Shown: in pieces, positions 1 to 8,914 of the stretch
Layout: every line of letters starts with the position of its first letter
Position numbering within the stretch: the first letter of the stretch is position 1
Source of the DNA: Kiritimatiellaeota bacterium B1221
Lineage (GTDB): Bacteria > Verrucomicrobiota > Kiritimatiellia > SS1-B-03-39 > UBA6053
Assembly: GCA_029269125.1 (NCBI GenBank)
Contig: JARHXX010000004.1
Span: 1 to 64,000 of the forward strand
Length of the DNA stretch: 64,000 bases
Reading direction: 5' to 3'
Position numbers and translations under genes: made by a program
Notes under the pieces: model-generated
What the model was told of the DNA's origin: nothing
Databases searched by the model: none
The model's input: the letters and a program-made list of their open reading frames with translations, nothing else

Positions 1-74
1 CCGCGCTTCGTCCAACATTCCAAAGGGAAAAATAATCCACAGATCCAGATTTCTATTTGCCTTCAGAAGGTATT

Positions 75-89
75 TACCTATCATAGGTA
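75..89. promoter_or_regulatory. Palindrome just before the GH2 start codon
   Basis: A 7+1+7 inverted repeat, TACCTATCATAGGTA, ends one base before the ATG at 91. The single-base centre cannot close an RNA hairpin, so a dimeric repressor site on DNA is the more natural reading. It lies where bound protein would block transcription or initiation of the glycosidase gene. That it is an operator is inference. Confidence 0.4.
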
Positions 90-90
90 T

Positions 91-1824
91 ATGATACGCG
101 CATTTAATAATCACAGCATTCGTTCTTCCCGTTCTTTGGACGGGCTTTGGGATTTTCGTCCGGAGGTTGACGGTAAGCACCGGGGAAAATTCCCGCGGGT
201 CTATTCCCGCCAAATTCAAGTGCCTTCGGTGTGGGAGTCCTTGCCGGATCTCCGGGATTTCCGGGGGACGGCCTGGTATCGAAAAAAGTTTACCCTGACG
301 GAGGATTGCAATGTGCGGTTGGTTTTCGGCGGTGTGAGTCACACGGGAAAAGTGTGGGTGGATGGAAATGAGGTCGGGGAGCACTATGATGCCTTTACCC
401 CCTGGGATGTGGTGATTCCCAGGCTGAAGGCCGGGGAGCATGATGTGGTGGTGGAGGTGGATAATTCTTTTGGTGAGCACAGTGCGTTGCACATTCCGAA
501 TGATTATTACACTTATGGCGGCATTAGCCGTCCGGTAGAAATTCAGCAGGTGCCGGATCAATATATCGAACATCTCTTTGCCGTGCCGCGCCTGTATCGC
601 GGCAAGTGGCAGCTGGATGTGCGGGTACGGGTAAAGAATATCGGGGACGAGGCTGCATTTGGAATGTTGAAAGTTCATGTGGCTTCCGAAGAGCTGTTGC
701 TAACCTTGCCGAAAATGGAACCGGGGGACAGTGGCGAAATTTCCGGGACGCTCCGGAATCTTTCAGTGAAACCCTGGTCTGAATTGAACCCTCAACTTTA
801 TGATTTGCAGGCGGAGTTATGGGAGGAGGGCAGTTGCTGTGATGATATGATGGACCGGGTCGGGTTTCGGGAAATCAAAGTCAAAGGCAAAAAGCTGATG
901 CTCAACGGTGAGGAAGTGCATTTGCGCGGATTCAACCGTCACGAGGATGCGCCCATTTACGGATGCGCCATTCCGCCTGCTCTCATGGCGCATGATTTGG
1001 ATTTGTTTAAGGACTTGAACTGTAACTTCCTGCGGACCTGTCATTACCCCAACGATCACCGCTTACTGGATATGTGTGATGAACGGGGGATTTACGTTTG
1101 GGAAGAAAGTCATTCACGGCAAACGCCCCTGGATGCACCTCATTTTGAAGCGCAGATTGAGACCAATACCCGGGAGATGGTGGAGCACCATTTTAATCAT
1201 CCCTGTATTTTGATGTGGGGAAGTCTTAATGAATGTGAAACCCGCACGGAGGATGGCGAGGACGTTCACCGCCGGGTCATGGCGCAGTTAAAAACGCTGG
1301 ATGCCTCCCGTCCGGTCACTTATGCGGGCATGTGGAGAAAGGAAGACCGTTGTCTGCAATATGCGGATATCGTTTCCTGGAACAATTATACCGGTTGGTA
1401 CGGAGGCGGACCTGAAGATATCCGTCCCGATATCGACGACATGCTTGCATGGCTGGACAGCAATGAAAGTAGCGGAAAAGGCAAACCGGTGATCATCAGT
1501 GAATTCGGGGCCGGGGCCATTCCCGGCTGTCGCAATCCGCAAGCGGACCTGTGGTCGGAGGAGTATCAGTGCATTTATCTTGAAGAGGCGCTGAATGTTT
1601 TTCTGCAGCATCCCCGAATCAATGGAGCGGCCATTTGGCAGTTCTGTGATATTCGGGTGAGCAATGAGCCCAATGAAAGTGAGTACAATGGCTATACCCC
1701 GATGGGACGCCCGCGTTGCATGAACAATAAAGGGGTGGTGGATGAACACCGTCGTCCCAAATTATCTTATCCGGTGGTCAAAGCGAAGATGCTGACCGCG
1801 GTGAAGAAGCGGGGGAAGGTTTAA
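91..1824 (+). CDS. Glycoside hydrolase family 2, beta-glucuronidase-like
   Basis: This 577-residue protein has the GH2 order: an N-terminal sugar-binding jelly roll (about 10-165), an immunoglobulin-like sandwich (about 170-270) and a TIM barrel (about 275-575). The acid/base glutamate is visible as E381 in the LNE motif after NHPCILMW, and the nucleophile as E471 in SEFGA. N545-N-K547 followed by G matches the NxK signature that family knowledge links to uronic acid recognition in beta-glucuronidases, so glucuronidase is favoured over galactosidase. Length is close to E. coli UidA (about 600). No signal peptide is seen, so it is probably cytoplasmic. It stands alone, with an operator-like palindrome overlapping the initiation region. 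A KDG-kinase-like gene lies 50 kb away (50315) and could act later in uronate use, but that link is speculative. Confidence 0.87.
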   Translation: MIRAFNNHSIRSSRSLDGLWDFRPEVDGKHRGKFPRVYSRQIQVPSVWESLPDLRDFRGTAWYRKKFTLTEDCNVRLVFGGVSHTGKVWVDGNEVGEHYDAFTPWDVVIPRLKAGEHDVVVEVDNSFGEHSALHIPNDYYTYGGISRPVEIQQVPDQYIEHLFAVPRLYRGKWQLDVRVRVKNIGDEAAFGMLKVHVASEELLLTLPKMEPGDSGEISGTLRNLSVKPWSELNPQLYDLQAELWEEGSCCDDMMDRVGFREIKVKGKKLMLNGEEVHLRGFNRHEDAPIYGCAIPPALMAHDLDLFKDLNCNFLRTCHYPNDHRLLDMCDERGIYVWEESHSRQTPLDAPHFEAQIETNTREMVEHHFNHPCILMWGSLNECETRTEDGEDVHRRVMAQLKTLDASRPVTYAGMWRKEDRCLQYADIVSWNNYTGWYGGGPEDIRPDIDDMLAWLDSNESSGKGKPVIISEFGAGAIPGCRNPQADLWSEEYQCIYLEEALNVFLQHPRINGAAIWQFCDIRVSNEPNESEYNGYTPMGRPRCMNNKGVVDEHRRPKLSYPVVKAKMLTAVKKRGKV

Positions 1825-1879
1825 AGCGACTTCGTCGCGTCAATAGTCACTGGTCATTTGAAAGGAGAAACTAGCCTAT

Positions 1880-1907
1880 CAATGACCAATGACCAATGAC
1901 CAATGAC
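1880..1907. repeat. Tandem heptanucleotide repeat, 4 x CAATGAC
   Basis: Four perfect head-to-tail copies of CAATGAC lie in the 88-bp gap between the convergent GH2 and DUF2959 genes. Just upstream, TGGTCATTTG (1851-1860) is nearly the reverse complement of the repeat, so transcripts could fold across it. A small hairpin, GCGAC-TTC-GTCGC, lies at 1826-1838. The same repeat family occurs at 4558-4606. Confidence 0.85.
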
Positions 1908-1912
1908 TTTCC

Positions 1913-2569
1913 TTACTCTCCCTTCATGCTGGCGATGAAGGAGTCGGCTTCGGCGATGGATTTTTCCATTTCCTCGATGAGGGAGTTTACGTCGGTTTGG
2001 ATCTTCGCGGCTTCCCCCTGAATGCCGGCAATGGCCTGGCTGTTCAGATTGTGTTTTAAGTACAGGACTTGGTCGCCGAAAGTACGTAATACCGGATCCA
2101 TTGAGGAGGCGGCCGAGCGCATGCTGGCAATGAGTTTGTTGTACTGGGCCTGGGTTTCTTTCAGTTGACGTTCACTGTCTTTTTTGAATTCGGGATTGGA
2201 GTACTGTTTCAGCTCCGACTTCCATTCTTTAAACAGTCGCTTGGCCACGTCGTCAATGGATGCGATGCGGTCATTGACTTCTTTGGCCTCTTTGTTGCAT
2301 TTGTCATATTCTTTGGACAGCTTGTTATATTGTTTTTCCAAATTGCCGCCGTCGAAATTCACCACTGCGGAAAACTCCTCCAAGGCTGAGGTCATTTGTT
2401 CTTTGGCATCTTCCTGTGCATTGCGGCCATCTTCGACCCGGTCGACCAGTATGTCCCGTTTTTCAAAGCCGAGTTTTTCCATTCCGCCATAATAAGCGGA
2501 CTTGCAACCGGAAACGGTGATGAGGGACAGCAGTGCGAAAGAAACAGAGAGGGTATGGGTCATTTTCAT
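1913..2569 (-). CDS. DUF2959 family lipoprotein
   Basis: This is a 218-residue exported protein. The N-terminus has a hydrophobic segment ending in the lipobox VSGC (Cys22), so it should be lipid-anchored in the envelope. The run YYGGMEKLGFEKRDILVDRV directly after the cysteine is the hallmark of DUF2959 proteins. The remainder is charged, alanine-rich and almost entirely predicted helical or coiled coil. No enzymatic motif is visible and the family has no settled function. An ATG two codons downstream could be used instead. The gene is convergent with the GH2 gene and divergent from gatC. Confidence 0.85.
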   Translation of the reverse strand: MKMTHTLSVSFALLSLITVSGCKSAYYGGMEKLGFEKRDILVDRVEDGRNAQEDAKEQMTSALEEFSAVVNFDGGNLEKQYNKLSKEYDKCNKEAKEVNDRIASIDDVAKRLFKEWKSELKQYSNPEFKKDSERQLKETQAQYNKLIASMRSAASSMDPVLRTFGDQVLYLKHNLNSQAIAGIQGEAAKIQTDVNSLIEEMEKSIAEADSFIASMKGE

Positions 2570-2769
2570 AATGTGAATTATTACAGAATTTGTGGTCCAA
2601 AGTCTAGCGAATGTAACCCGTATCCTTAAAAAGCCGGTTCCTCAACCGTTTTGACACCGGGGGGGCAAAAGCTGAACCGCCATACGGATTTTCACTGGGA
2701 TAAGGGCTCCGTTCGCCTTTTCTTTTGCTCCTTCTTGACCTGAGGGCGCATTCGGGGTAGTTCACCCGC

Positions 2770-3078
2770 ATGAATGAATCGAACCCGGATCTGGATCATG
2801 TGGACGTCACGTATGTGGCAAATCTTGCGCGAATCGAACTCTCTGCGGAGGAGACGGAAAAGTTCCAAAAGGAACTGGATACCGTGGTGGCGTATATTCA
2901 TCAATTGAATGAACTGGATTTGGATGGGATTGAACCGATGTCCCATCCGCACCCCCGGGAAAATGTATTACGTGAAGATGTGCCGATGGAAGGACCGGAC
3001 CGGGAGCTGATGCTGGCCAATGCCCCGGCGCGGGTGCAGGACTTGATTCGGGTGCCTCAGATGATGGAGGATGCGTAA
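2770..3078 (+). CDS. gatC: Aspartyl/glutamyl-tRNA amidotransferase subunit C
   Basis: At 102 residues this matches the GatC family in length and sequence: VTYVANLARIELS near the N-terminus, a central helix with YIHQLNELDLDGIEP, and the C-terminal NVLREDVP...VP segment. GatC wraps around GatA and tethers it to GatB in the GatCAB complex, which converts Glu-tRNA(Gln) and/or Asp-tRNA(Asn) to the amidated forms. It is the first gene of gatC-gatA-gatB, and its stop overlaps the gatA start (TAATG). A divergent spacer of about 200 bp to the DUF2959 gene should hold the promoter. Confidence 0.96.
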   Translation: MNESNPDLDHVDVTYVANLARIELSAEETEKFQKELDTVVAYIHQLNELDLDGIEPMSHPHPRENVLREDVPMEGPDRELMLANAPARVQDLIRVPQMMEDA

Positions 3079-4553
3079 TGGACAGCGGATTGCAGATGGC
3101 GGATGGCGGACTTGCCAGTAAAAGTATTCGGGAACTGCAGGCACTCATGGAGAGTGGGGCGTGTACATCGCGGGATATTGTGGAGGCGGTTGCGGCGCAA
3201 ATTGAAGCGGTGGATGGGGACATTCACGCTTATTTGGAAGTTAATAAAGAAGCCGCGCTGATGGATGCGGACGCGGCGGATGCCCGTCGGGCGGCCGGAG
3301 AAAAAGGTCCGCTGCTGGGGATCCCGGTGGCGATTAAAGATTTATTAAATGTGAAAGGGCAGTCCTGCCGTTGTGCATCAAAGATTTTGGAGGGATTTAC
3401 TTCCCCTTACGATGCCACTTCGGTGGCCAAGCTCCGCGAAGCGGGCGCCATTCCTTTTGGCCGGGTGAATATGGATGAATTTGCCATGGGAGCGAGCACC
3501 GAGCACTCAGCATTTGGGGTCACCCGCAATCCCTGGAATTTGGATCATGTTTCCGGAGGCTCCAGTGGGGGTTCCGCGGCGGCGGTGGCGGCCCATACGG
3601 CGATTGTTTCTCTGGGATCCGATACCGGAGGTTCGGTGCGACAACCGGCTTCTTTTTGTGGGTGTGTGGGATTAAAACCCAGTTATGGACGGGTGAGCCG
3701 GTTCGGACTGACGGCCTTTGCCAGTTCTTTGGATCAGGTGGGGGTGTTGTCTAAATCGGTTGCGGATGCGGCGGATACCTTGTCTGTGATTGCCGGCCAC
3801 GATCCCCGCGACACCACTTCTGATCCGGCTGCGGTGCCGGATTATGCGGCGGCGCTGGGAGAAGATCTCCGTGGCATGAAAATTGGGGTGGCCGAAGAGT
3901 TTTTCGGGGAAGGGGTGGACCCGGAAGTGGCGGCTTCGGTGCGGGCGGCCATTGATCAGTGCGTTTCTTTGGGTGCGGAAGTTGTGCCGGTGAGTTTTCC
4001 TCATTTGAAATATGCGGTGAGCATCTATTATATTTTGGCACCGGCGGAGGCGTCGGCCAACCTTTCCCGCTTCGATGGCATTCGTTATGGCAATCGGGTG
4101 GAGGCTGAAGATCCGGTCAGTCTGATGTGTAAAACCCGGGATGCGCATTTCGGGGACGAGGTGAAGCGCCGTATTCTGCTGGGAACTTATGTGTTGAGTT
4201 CCGGTTATTACGATGCCTACTATGTGAAAGCGTTGAAGGCCCGGGCCCTGATTAAGCAGGATTTCGACAGGGTGTTTGAGCAATGTGATGTGTTAATGTC
4301 ACCGGTAGCCCCCACGACCGCTTATAAGGTTGGGGCAGGTGCCCAGGATCCGATGGCTCTGTATTTGGGCGATATCTGCACCATTCCCAGTAATCTTTCC
4401 GGTGGTTGCGGACTCTCAGTTCCGTGTGGATTGAGTGAGGCGGGGCTGCCGATCGGTTTACAGATTCTCGGACCGGCCTTTGCGGAGGAGCGGATCCTCC
4501 GCGCGGGACATGCCTATGAAAAGGCGCGGGGGGCGTTTGAGATGGGTCAATAG
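3078..4553 (+). CDS. gatA: Aspartyl/glutamyl-tRNA amidotransferase subunit A
   Basis: This 491-residue amidase-signature protein is the glutaminase subunit of GatCAB. The Ser-cisSer-Lys triad can be placed by spacing: K87 in VAIKDLL, S162 in the GGSSGGS loop and S186 in DTGGSVRQP, matching the 75- and 99-residue offsets of characterised GatA. The glycine/serine-rich amidase signature spans about 157-190. The ATG overlaps the gatC stop by one base, so translation is probably coupled. A heptanucleotide repeat tract separates it from gatB. Confidence 0.97.
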   Translation: MDSGLQMADGGLASKSIRELQALMESGACTSRDIVEAVAAQIEAVDGDIHAYLEVNKEAALMDADAADARRAAGEKGPLLGIPVAIKDLLNVKGQSCRCASKILEGFTSPYDATSVAKLREAGAIPFGRVNMDEFAMGASTEHSAFGVTRNPWNLDHVSGGSSGGSAAAVAAHTAIVSLGSDTGGSVRQPASFCGCVGLKPSYGRVSRFGLTAFASSLDQVGVLSKSVADAADTLSVIAGHDPRDTTSDPAAVPDYAAALGEDLRGMKIGVAEEFFGEGVDPEVAASVRAAIDQCVSLGAEVVPVSFPHLKYAVSIYYILAPAEASANLSRFDGIRYGNRVEAEDPVSLMCKTRDAHFGDEVKRRILLGTYVLSSGYYDAYYVKALKARALIKQDFDRVFEQCDVLMSPVAPTTAYKVGAGAQDPMALYLGDICTIPSNLSGGCGLSVPCGLSEAGLPIGLQILGPAFAEERILRAGHAYEKARGAFEMGQ

Positions 4554-4557
4554 GTAC

Positions 4558-4606
4558 CCATGACCCATGACCCGTGACCCGTGACCCATGACCAATGACC
4601 AATAAC
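4558..4606. repeat. Tandem heptanucleotide repeat, 7 units, inside the gat operon
   Basis: Seven contiguous 7-bp units of the form CCRTGAC or CAATGAC (CCATGAC x2, CCGTGAC x2, CCATGAC, CAATGAC, CAATAAC) fill nearly the whole gatA-gatB spacer, ending eight bases before the gatB ATG. The units vary at positions 2 and 3 only, apart from the decayed last copy. No clear Shine-Dalgarno sequence remains before gatB, so the tract may affect its translation. Confidence 0.88.
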
Positions 4607-4614
4607 TACCAACC

Positions 4615-6039
4615 ATGAAATACCTCCCTACCATCGGCCTTGAAACGCATGTTCAACTCAATACCCGCACCAAAATCTGGTGTGGATGCAAAGTCGATTC
4701 AAGCGCGGAACCGAATACCCATGTGTGTCCGGTCTGTATGGGATATCCGGGTTCTTTACCGGTGTTAAATGCGGAGGCGGTGCGCAAGACGGTTCAAACC
4801 GGATTGTTGCTGGGATGCAAAATCGGGTTGCGGAGCAAGCATGACCGCAAGAGCTATTTTTATCCGGATATGCCCAAGAATTATCAGATCACCCAGTACG
4901 ATGAACCGCTTTGTTTGGGGGGATCGCTGGATATTGAGGTGAATGGGGTCAAGAAAACCGTACATATCAACCGGATCCATTTGGAAGAAGATGTGGGCAA
5001 GTCTACGCATTTACGCGGCACCAGTGGCGTGGATTATAATCGGGCGGGAACCCCGCTGATGGAAATTGTGACGGAAGCGGATATGCACAGTGAAGATGAA
5101 GCTTTCGCCTACTTGACGGCGTTAAAGCGTATTTTGCAGTACGGCGGGGTGAGTCACTGCAATTTGGAGCAGGGCAACATTCGCTGTGATGTGAATATTT
5201 CAGTGGCGGAAGTGGGGAGTAAAACCCTGGGGACCAAAGCCGAAATTAAAAACATGAATACTTTTCGCGGGGTGCACCGGGCGGCGGCCTATGAAATTAA
5301 GCGTCAAATCCGCGCGGTGGAAACAGGCACGCCTCTGGTACAGGAAACCCGGCGTTGGGAGGATGATCAGGGGATGACCACCTCGATGCGCAGCAAAGAA
5401 GATGCGCATGATTACCGGTATTTCCCCGACCCTGATTTGGCGGTGATCACTTTGACGGAAGCCCAGGTCGATGCCTGGCGGGCGGATTTGCCGGAGTTAC
5501 CCGAAGCCAAACGCTTGCGTTTTGTCGAAGAGCTCGGGTTGCCCGAGTATGATGCCGGGGTTTTGGTGGCGGATGTGGAGGTGGCTGATTATTTTGAAGC
5601 GGTCTGTGCGTCGGCGAATGGCAATGCCAAATCGGCCAGTAACTGGGTGATGACCGAAGTGATGCGGGTGCTGTCCGAAAGGGGGCAGGGCGCTTCGGAG
5701 CTAAACGTATCTGCTGATGCGCTGGGCAAACTCATTTTATTGGTTGATAAAAAAGTTTTAAACAATTCCAAGGCCAAAGAAGTGTTTGCGGTGCTTTTGG
5801 AAGAGGGGGGCGACCCGGATGCCATTGTCAAAGACAAAGGGTGGGCGCAGGTGAGCGATAGCTCCGCGTTGGAAAGCTTTGTCAATCAAGTGATTGAAGA
5901 AAATCCTTCGGTGGTGGAGGACTATCGGGGGGGCAAGGGTGCGGCCCTGCAATTTCTTATGGGACAGGTCATGCGCCTCAGCAAAGGCAAGGCCAACCCG
6001 AAAATGGTTCTGGAACTGCTGAAAGAAAGACTTGCCTAA
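4615..6039 (+). CDS. gatB: Aspartyl/glutamyl-tRNA amidotransferase subunit B
   Basis: A 474-residue GatB, the kinase and tRNA-binding subunit that phosphorylates the misacylated aminoacyl group and receives ammonia from GatA. It begins with the family signature IGLETHVQL, and four cysteines, C23, C25, C38 and C41, form the expected zinc site. The cradle domain runs to about 295, followed by the helical and YqeY-like tail domain (about 296-474) that contacts the tRNA elbow. Length is typical. It closes the gatCAB operon, and the spacer upstream is occupied by tandem repeats. Confidence 0.97.
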   Translation: MKYLPTIGLETHVQLNTRTKIWCGCKVDSSAEPNTHVCPVCMGYPGSLPVLNAEAVRKTVQTGLLLGCKIGLRSKHDRKSYFYPDMPKNYQITQYDEPLCLGGSLDIEVNGVKKTVHINRIHLEEDVGKSTHLRGTSGVDYNRAGTPLMEIVTEADMHSEDEAFAYLTALKRILQYGGVSHCNLEQGNIRCDVNISVAEVGSKTLGTKAEIKNMNTFRGVHRAAAYEIKRQIRAVETGTPLVQETRRWEDDQGMTTSMRSKEDAHDYRYFPDPDLAVITLTEAQVDAWRADLPELPEAKRLRFVEELGLPEYDAGVLVADVEVADYFEAVCASANGNAKSASNWVMTEVMRVLSERGQGASELNVSADALGKLILLVDKKVLNNSKAKEVFAVLLEEGGDPDAIVKDKGWAQVSDSSALESFVNQVIEENPSVVEDYRGGKGAALQFLMGQVMRLSKGKANPKMVLELLKERLA

Positions 6040-6101
6040 GTGCACTGGGATGTTTTAGTTTCGGCCATGCGTTTTACTTCCAATCTACCCAAGGATGAGT
6101 T

Positions 6102-7817
6102 TTGACACCTAAGGACGAATACACACTCGAAACCCTCCGTTCCGCCGGATTGATTGATGATGCGATTGCTGAAAAAGCGGCGTATCTGGCTGACGAAAAA
6201 GGAATGGATGTTACCGAAGTTCTTGAAGAATCGGGCATGATCACCGGGGAGGAAATTACCCGGGCGATTGCAGAACACTACGGCATGGAAATGGTTTCTT
6301 TGCGGGACATGGATATTGATCAGGAAGTGGTGGATGCCATGCCGGCTGAAATTGCCCAGCGCTACGGGGTGGTCCCGGTCTATAAGCGCGGCAATGAATT
6401 AACGGTGGCGATCTCTGATCCCCAGGATATGGATACGCTCGACAGTCTCCGTTACACGCTCTCGTATGATGTTGTGCCCATCGTGGCCTCGGAACGTGAA
6501 ATTAAGTCGTCGATCAATCTGTTTTATTCCGCAGGGATGACCCGGGCGGGATCCGCATTACAGGAACTTACTGAAGCGACTATTTCCGGAATTGCCGCGG
6601 ACGATACCGAAGCTTTATTCGGGGATGCGGAAGACGCAACCGAAGAAGATGCGCCGATCATCAAGTTGGTAAGTCTGATTATTATTGAGGCTTTCCGCAA
6701 ACGGGCATCGGATATTCATGTGGAGCCCATGGAGAAGAAACTTCGGGTACGCTACCGCATTGACGGGGTGTTGCAGGAAGTGGAAAGTCCGCCCAAACGT
6801 CTTCAATCCGCGATTTTGCAGCGTATTAAGATCATGTCCAATATGAAAATTGCTGAAAAACGGGTCTGTCAGGACGGGCGTATTCAGATCAATGTGATGG
6901 GACGTGAACTTGATTTACGTGTGTCTGTGGTTCCCACCAACCATGGTGAATCCGTGGTGATGCGTATTTTGGACAAAGAAAGTTTGCGCCTCGGTTTGCC
7001 CGAGTTGGGGTTCTTCACAGATGACCAGCAGACCTTCCGCGGGCTGATTCAATTGGCGGACGGGATTGTGCTGGTGACCGGGCCTACCGGATCGGGTAAA
7101 ACCACCACGCTGTATTCCTGTCTGAATGAAATTAACACGCCGGATCGTAAAATTATCACTGTAGAAGATCCGGTGGAATATCAGTTGAGTGGTATCAACC
7201 AGGTGCATGTGCGTGCGGACATCGGTCTGACATTTGCGGCGGCCCTCCGTTCGATTCTGCGTCAGGCGCCTAATATCGTCATGATCGGTGAGATTCGGGA
7301 TATGGAAACTGCGGAAATTGCGGTAAATGCCTCGCTGACCGGTCATTTGGTGTTTAGCACCCTTCACACCAATGATGCGCCGAGTGCGGTGACGCGGTTG
7401 ATTGATATTGGCGTGAAGCCTTTCTTGGTGGCTTCGTCCCTGCGTGGCATTATGGCGCAACGCTTGGTTCGGAAAATTTGTAGCAAATGTGCCGAAACCT
7501 ATAAACCTACCGACCGGGAGTTGAGATCTCTGGGTGCCTTGGCCGGGCAGGTTGAGGATGTGGAGCTGACGCGCGGTGCGGGTTGCCAAAGCTGTGCGTA
7601 CACGGGCTATTCCGGTCGAATTGGGATTTTTGAAATCTTTTTGATTACCGAGGAAGTGCAGCATCTGATTTACGATCAGGTGAACTCCAGTGAATTGCGG
7701 AGTAAAGCCCGTGAGTTGGGGATGCGCACCCTTCGTGAAGATGGATTGCGTAAAGTAATTGCAGGTCAAACGACCTTGGCAGAAGTATTCCGGGCCACCT
7801 TAGGAGATTTAGACTAA
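6102..7817 (+). CDS. pilB: Type IV pilus assembly ATPase PilB/GspE family (first copy)
   Basis: The 571-residue protein has an N-terminal MshEN/T2SSE_N-type domain (about 5-150) and a secretion ATPase core. Walker A is G327-PTGSGK333-T, the Asp box/Walker B region reads VMIGEIRD, and the tetracysteine zinc motif typical of PilB/GspE is present (CSKC ... CQSC). It powers pilus extension or type II secretion from the cytoplasmic face. The TTG at 6102 is chosen as start because AAGGATGAG lies at normal distance and no in-frame ATG covers the conserved N-terminus. One variant is [11 protein letters not shown], where RQDPDVIMVGE is usual. The stop overlaps the pilT start. Confidence 0.92.
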   Translation: MTPKDEYTLETLRSAGLIDDAIAEKAAYLADEKGMDVTEVLEESGMITGEEITRAIAEHYGMEMVSLRDMDIDQEVVDAMPAEIAQRYGVVPVYKRGNELTVAISDPQDMDTLDSLRYTLSYDVVPIVASEREIKSSINLFYSAGMTRAGSALQELTEATISGIAADDTEALFGDAEDATEEDAPIIKLVSLIIIEAFRKRASDIHVEPMEKKLRVRYRIDGVLQEVESPPKRLQSAILQRIKIMSNMKIAEKRVCQDGRIQINVMGRELDLRVSVVPTNHGESVVMRILDKESLRLGLPELGFFTDDQQTFRGLIQLADGIVLVTGPTGSGKTTTLYSCLNEINTPDRKIITVEDPVEYQLSGINQVHVRADIGLTFAAALRSILRQAPNIVMIGEIRDMETAEIAVNASLTGHLVFSTLHTNDAPSAVTRLIDIGVKPFLVASSLRGIMAQRLVRKICSKCAETYKPTDRELRSLGALAGQVEDVELTRGAGCQSCAYTGYSGRIGIFEIFLITEEVQHLIYDQVNSSELRSKARELGMRTLREDGLRKVIAGQTTLAEVFRATLGDLD

Positions 7818-8899
7818 TGACGACACCTGCTGGCGATATTACCATGGAAGACCTTCTCACCATTGTGGTGCAGGAAGGGGCTTCAGATTTACATATTGAA
7901 GTGGGGAGCCCTCCGGTTTTACGGATTAACGGGCACCTGAACCCGCTGGAAAGCGAGGCGCTGCGGCCCGAAGACACGGATCGCTTGATGCGTGCGGTTA
8001 CCTCGGAAGATTATGTGCGTCAGTTGAGTGAAACCGGGGGTGCGGATTTTGGCTTCGGATTTCAAGATCTGGCCCGGTTCCGGGTAAGTATTTTTAAACA
8101 GAAAGGCAGTGTGGGGATGGTGCTTCGGCAGATTCCCAATAATTTGCTTTCCCTCGAAAAAATCGGCTTGCCGCCGCAGATTAAAGAGTTGTTGTACAAG
8201 CCGAAAGGTTTGGTTTTGGTGACGGGGCCCACGGGTTCCGGTAAATCCACCACTCTCGCCAGTATGATTAATATCATTAACGAGGACCGGGATTGTCACA
8301 TTATCACGGTTGAAGACCCCATCGAGTTTTATCATGAGCACAAACAAAGTTTGGTGATTCAGCGCGAGCTCGGTGTGGATGTGGGCTCCTTCAGTAAAGC
8401 GCTGATTGCTTCCTTGCGACAGGATCCCGATGTGATTCTGGTGGGGGAGATGCGGGATCTGGAGACCATGGAGGCCGCGATTTCCGCAGCGGAAACCGGT
8501 CACTTGGTTTTTGCAACCCTGCATACCACCGGAGCGGCCCGTACTGTTGACCGGATTGTGGATGCCTTTCCGACCAATCAACAGGAGCAGATTCGTACCC
8601 AGTTGGCTTCCACTTTGGAAGCGGTGATCTCACAGGTACTGTTACCCCGGACAGACCAGGAGGGCCGGGTGGCCGCATTTGAAATTATGATGACCACTCC
8701 CGGTATCCAGGCCCTGATCCGCGATAACAAAACCTTCCGGATTACTTCTGATATTCAGACAGGTGCCCGGAAGGGGATGATCACGCTGGATACCTCCTTG
8801 CTTACGCTTTACCGGAAGGGAATCATCAGCTTTGAAAATATGTTGTTAAAGGCAAATGATCCGGAATCTCTTGCCCAAAAAGTACACTCCGGAAACTAA
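7817..8899 (+). CDS. pilT: Type IV pilus retraction ATPase PilT family
   Basis: At 360 residues this has the PilT/PilU architecture: a short N-terminal PAS-like domain (about 8-105) and a RecA-like core with Walker A G137-PTGSGK143-ST, Walker [12 protein letters not shown] and the His box HLVFATLHT. The C-terminal segment [11 protein letters not shown] corresponds to the PilT AIRNLIRE retraction motif, although degenerate, so PilU is an alternative. It lacks the zinc tetracysteine motif, which separates it from the two PilB-like neighbours. The start overlaps the upstream pilB stop (TAATG). Confidence 0.92.
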   Translation: MTTPAGDITMEDLLTIVVQEGASDLHIEVGSPPVLRINGHLNPLESEALRPEDTDRLMRAVTSEDYVRQLSETGGADFGFGFQDLARFRVSIFKQKGSVGMVLRQIPNNLLSLEKIGLPPQIKELLYKPKGLVLVTGPTGSGKSTTLASMINIINEDRDCHIITVEDPIEFYHEHKQSLVIQRELGVDVGSFSKALIASLRQDPDVILVGEMRDLETMEAAISAAETGHLVFATLHTTGAARTVDRIVDAFPTNQQEQIRTQLASTLEAVISQVLLPRTDQEGRVAAFEIMMTTPGIQALIRDNKTFRITSDIQTGARKGMITLDTSLLTLYRKGIISFENMLLKANDPESLAQKVHSGN

Positions 8900-8914
8900 T
8901 TCCCCTAAACGATT

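Noticed and set aside
1288-1749. 153-residue frame antisense to the GH2 gene
   Set aside because: It lies inside the catalytic barrel coding region of a clear GH2 enzyme and shows no motif of its own.
1825-4614. CRISPR array suggested by tandem repeats
   Set aside because: The repeats are 7 bp and contiguous, without spacers, and no cas genes are present.
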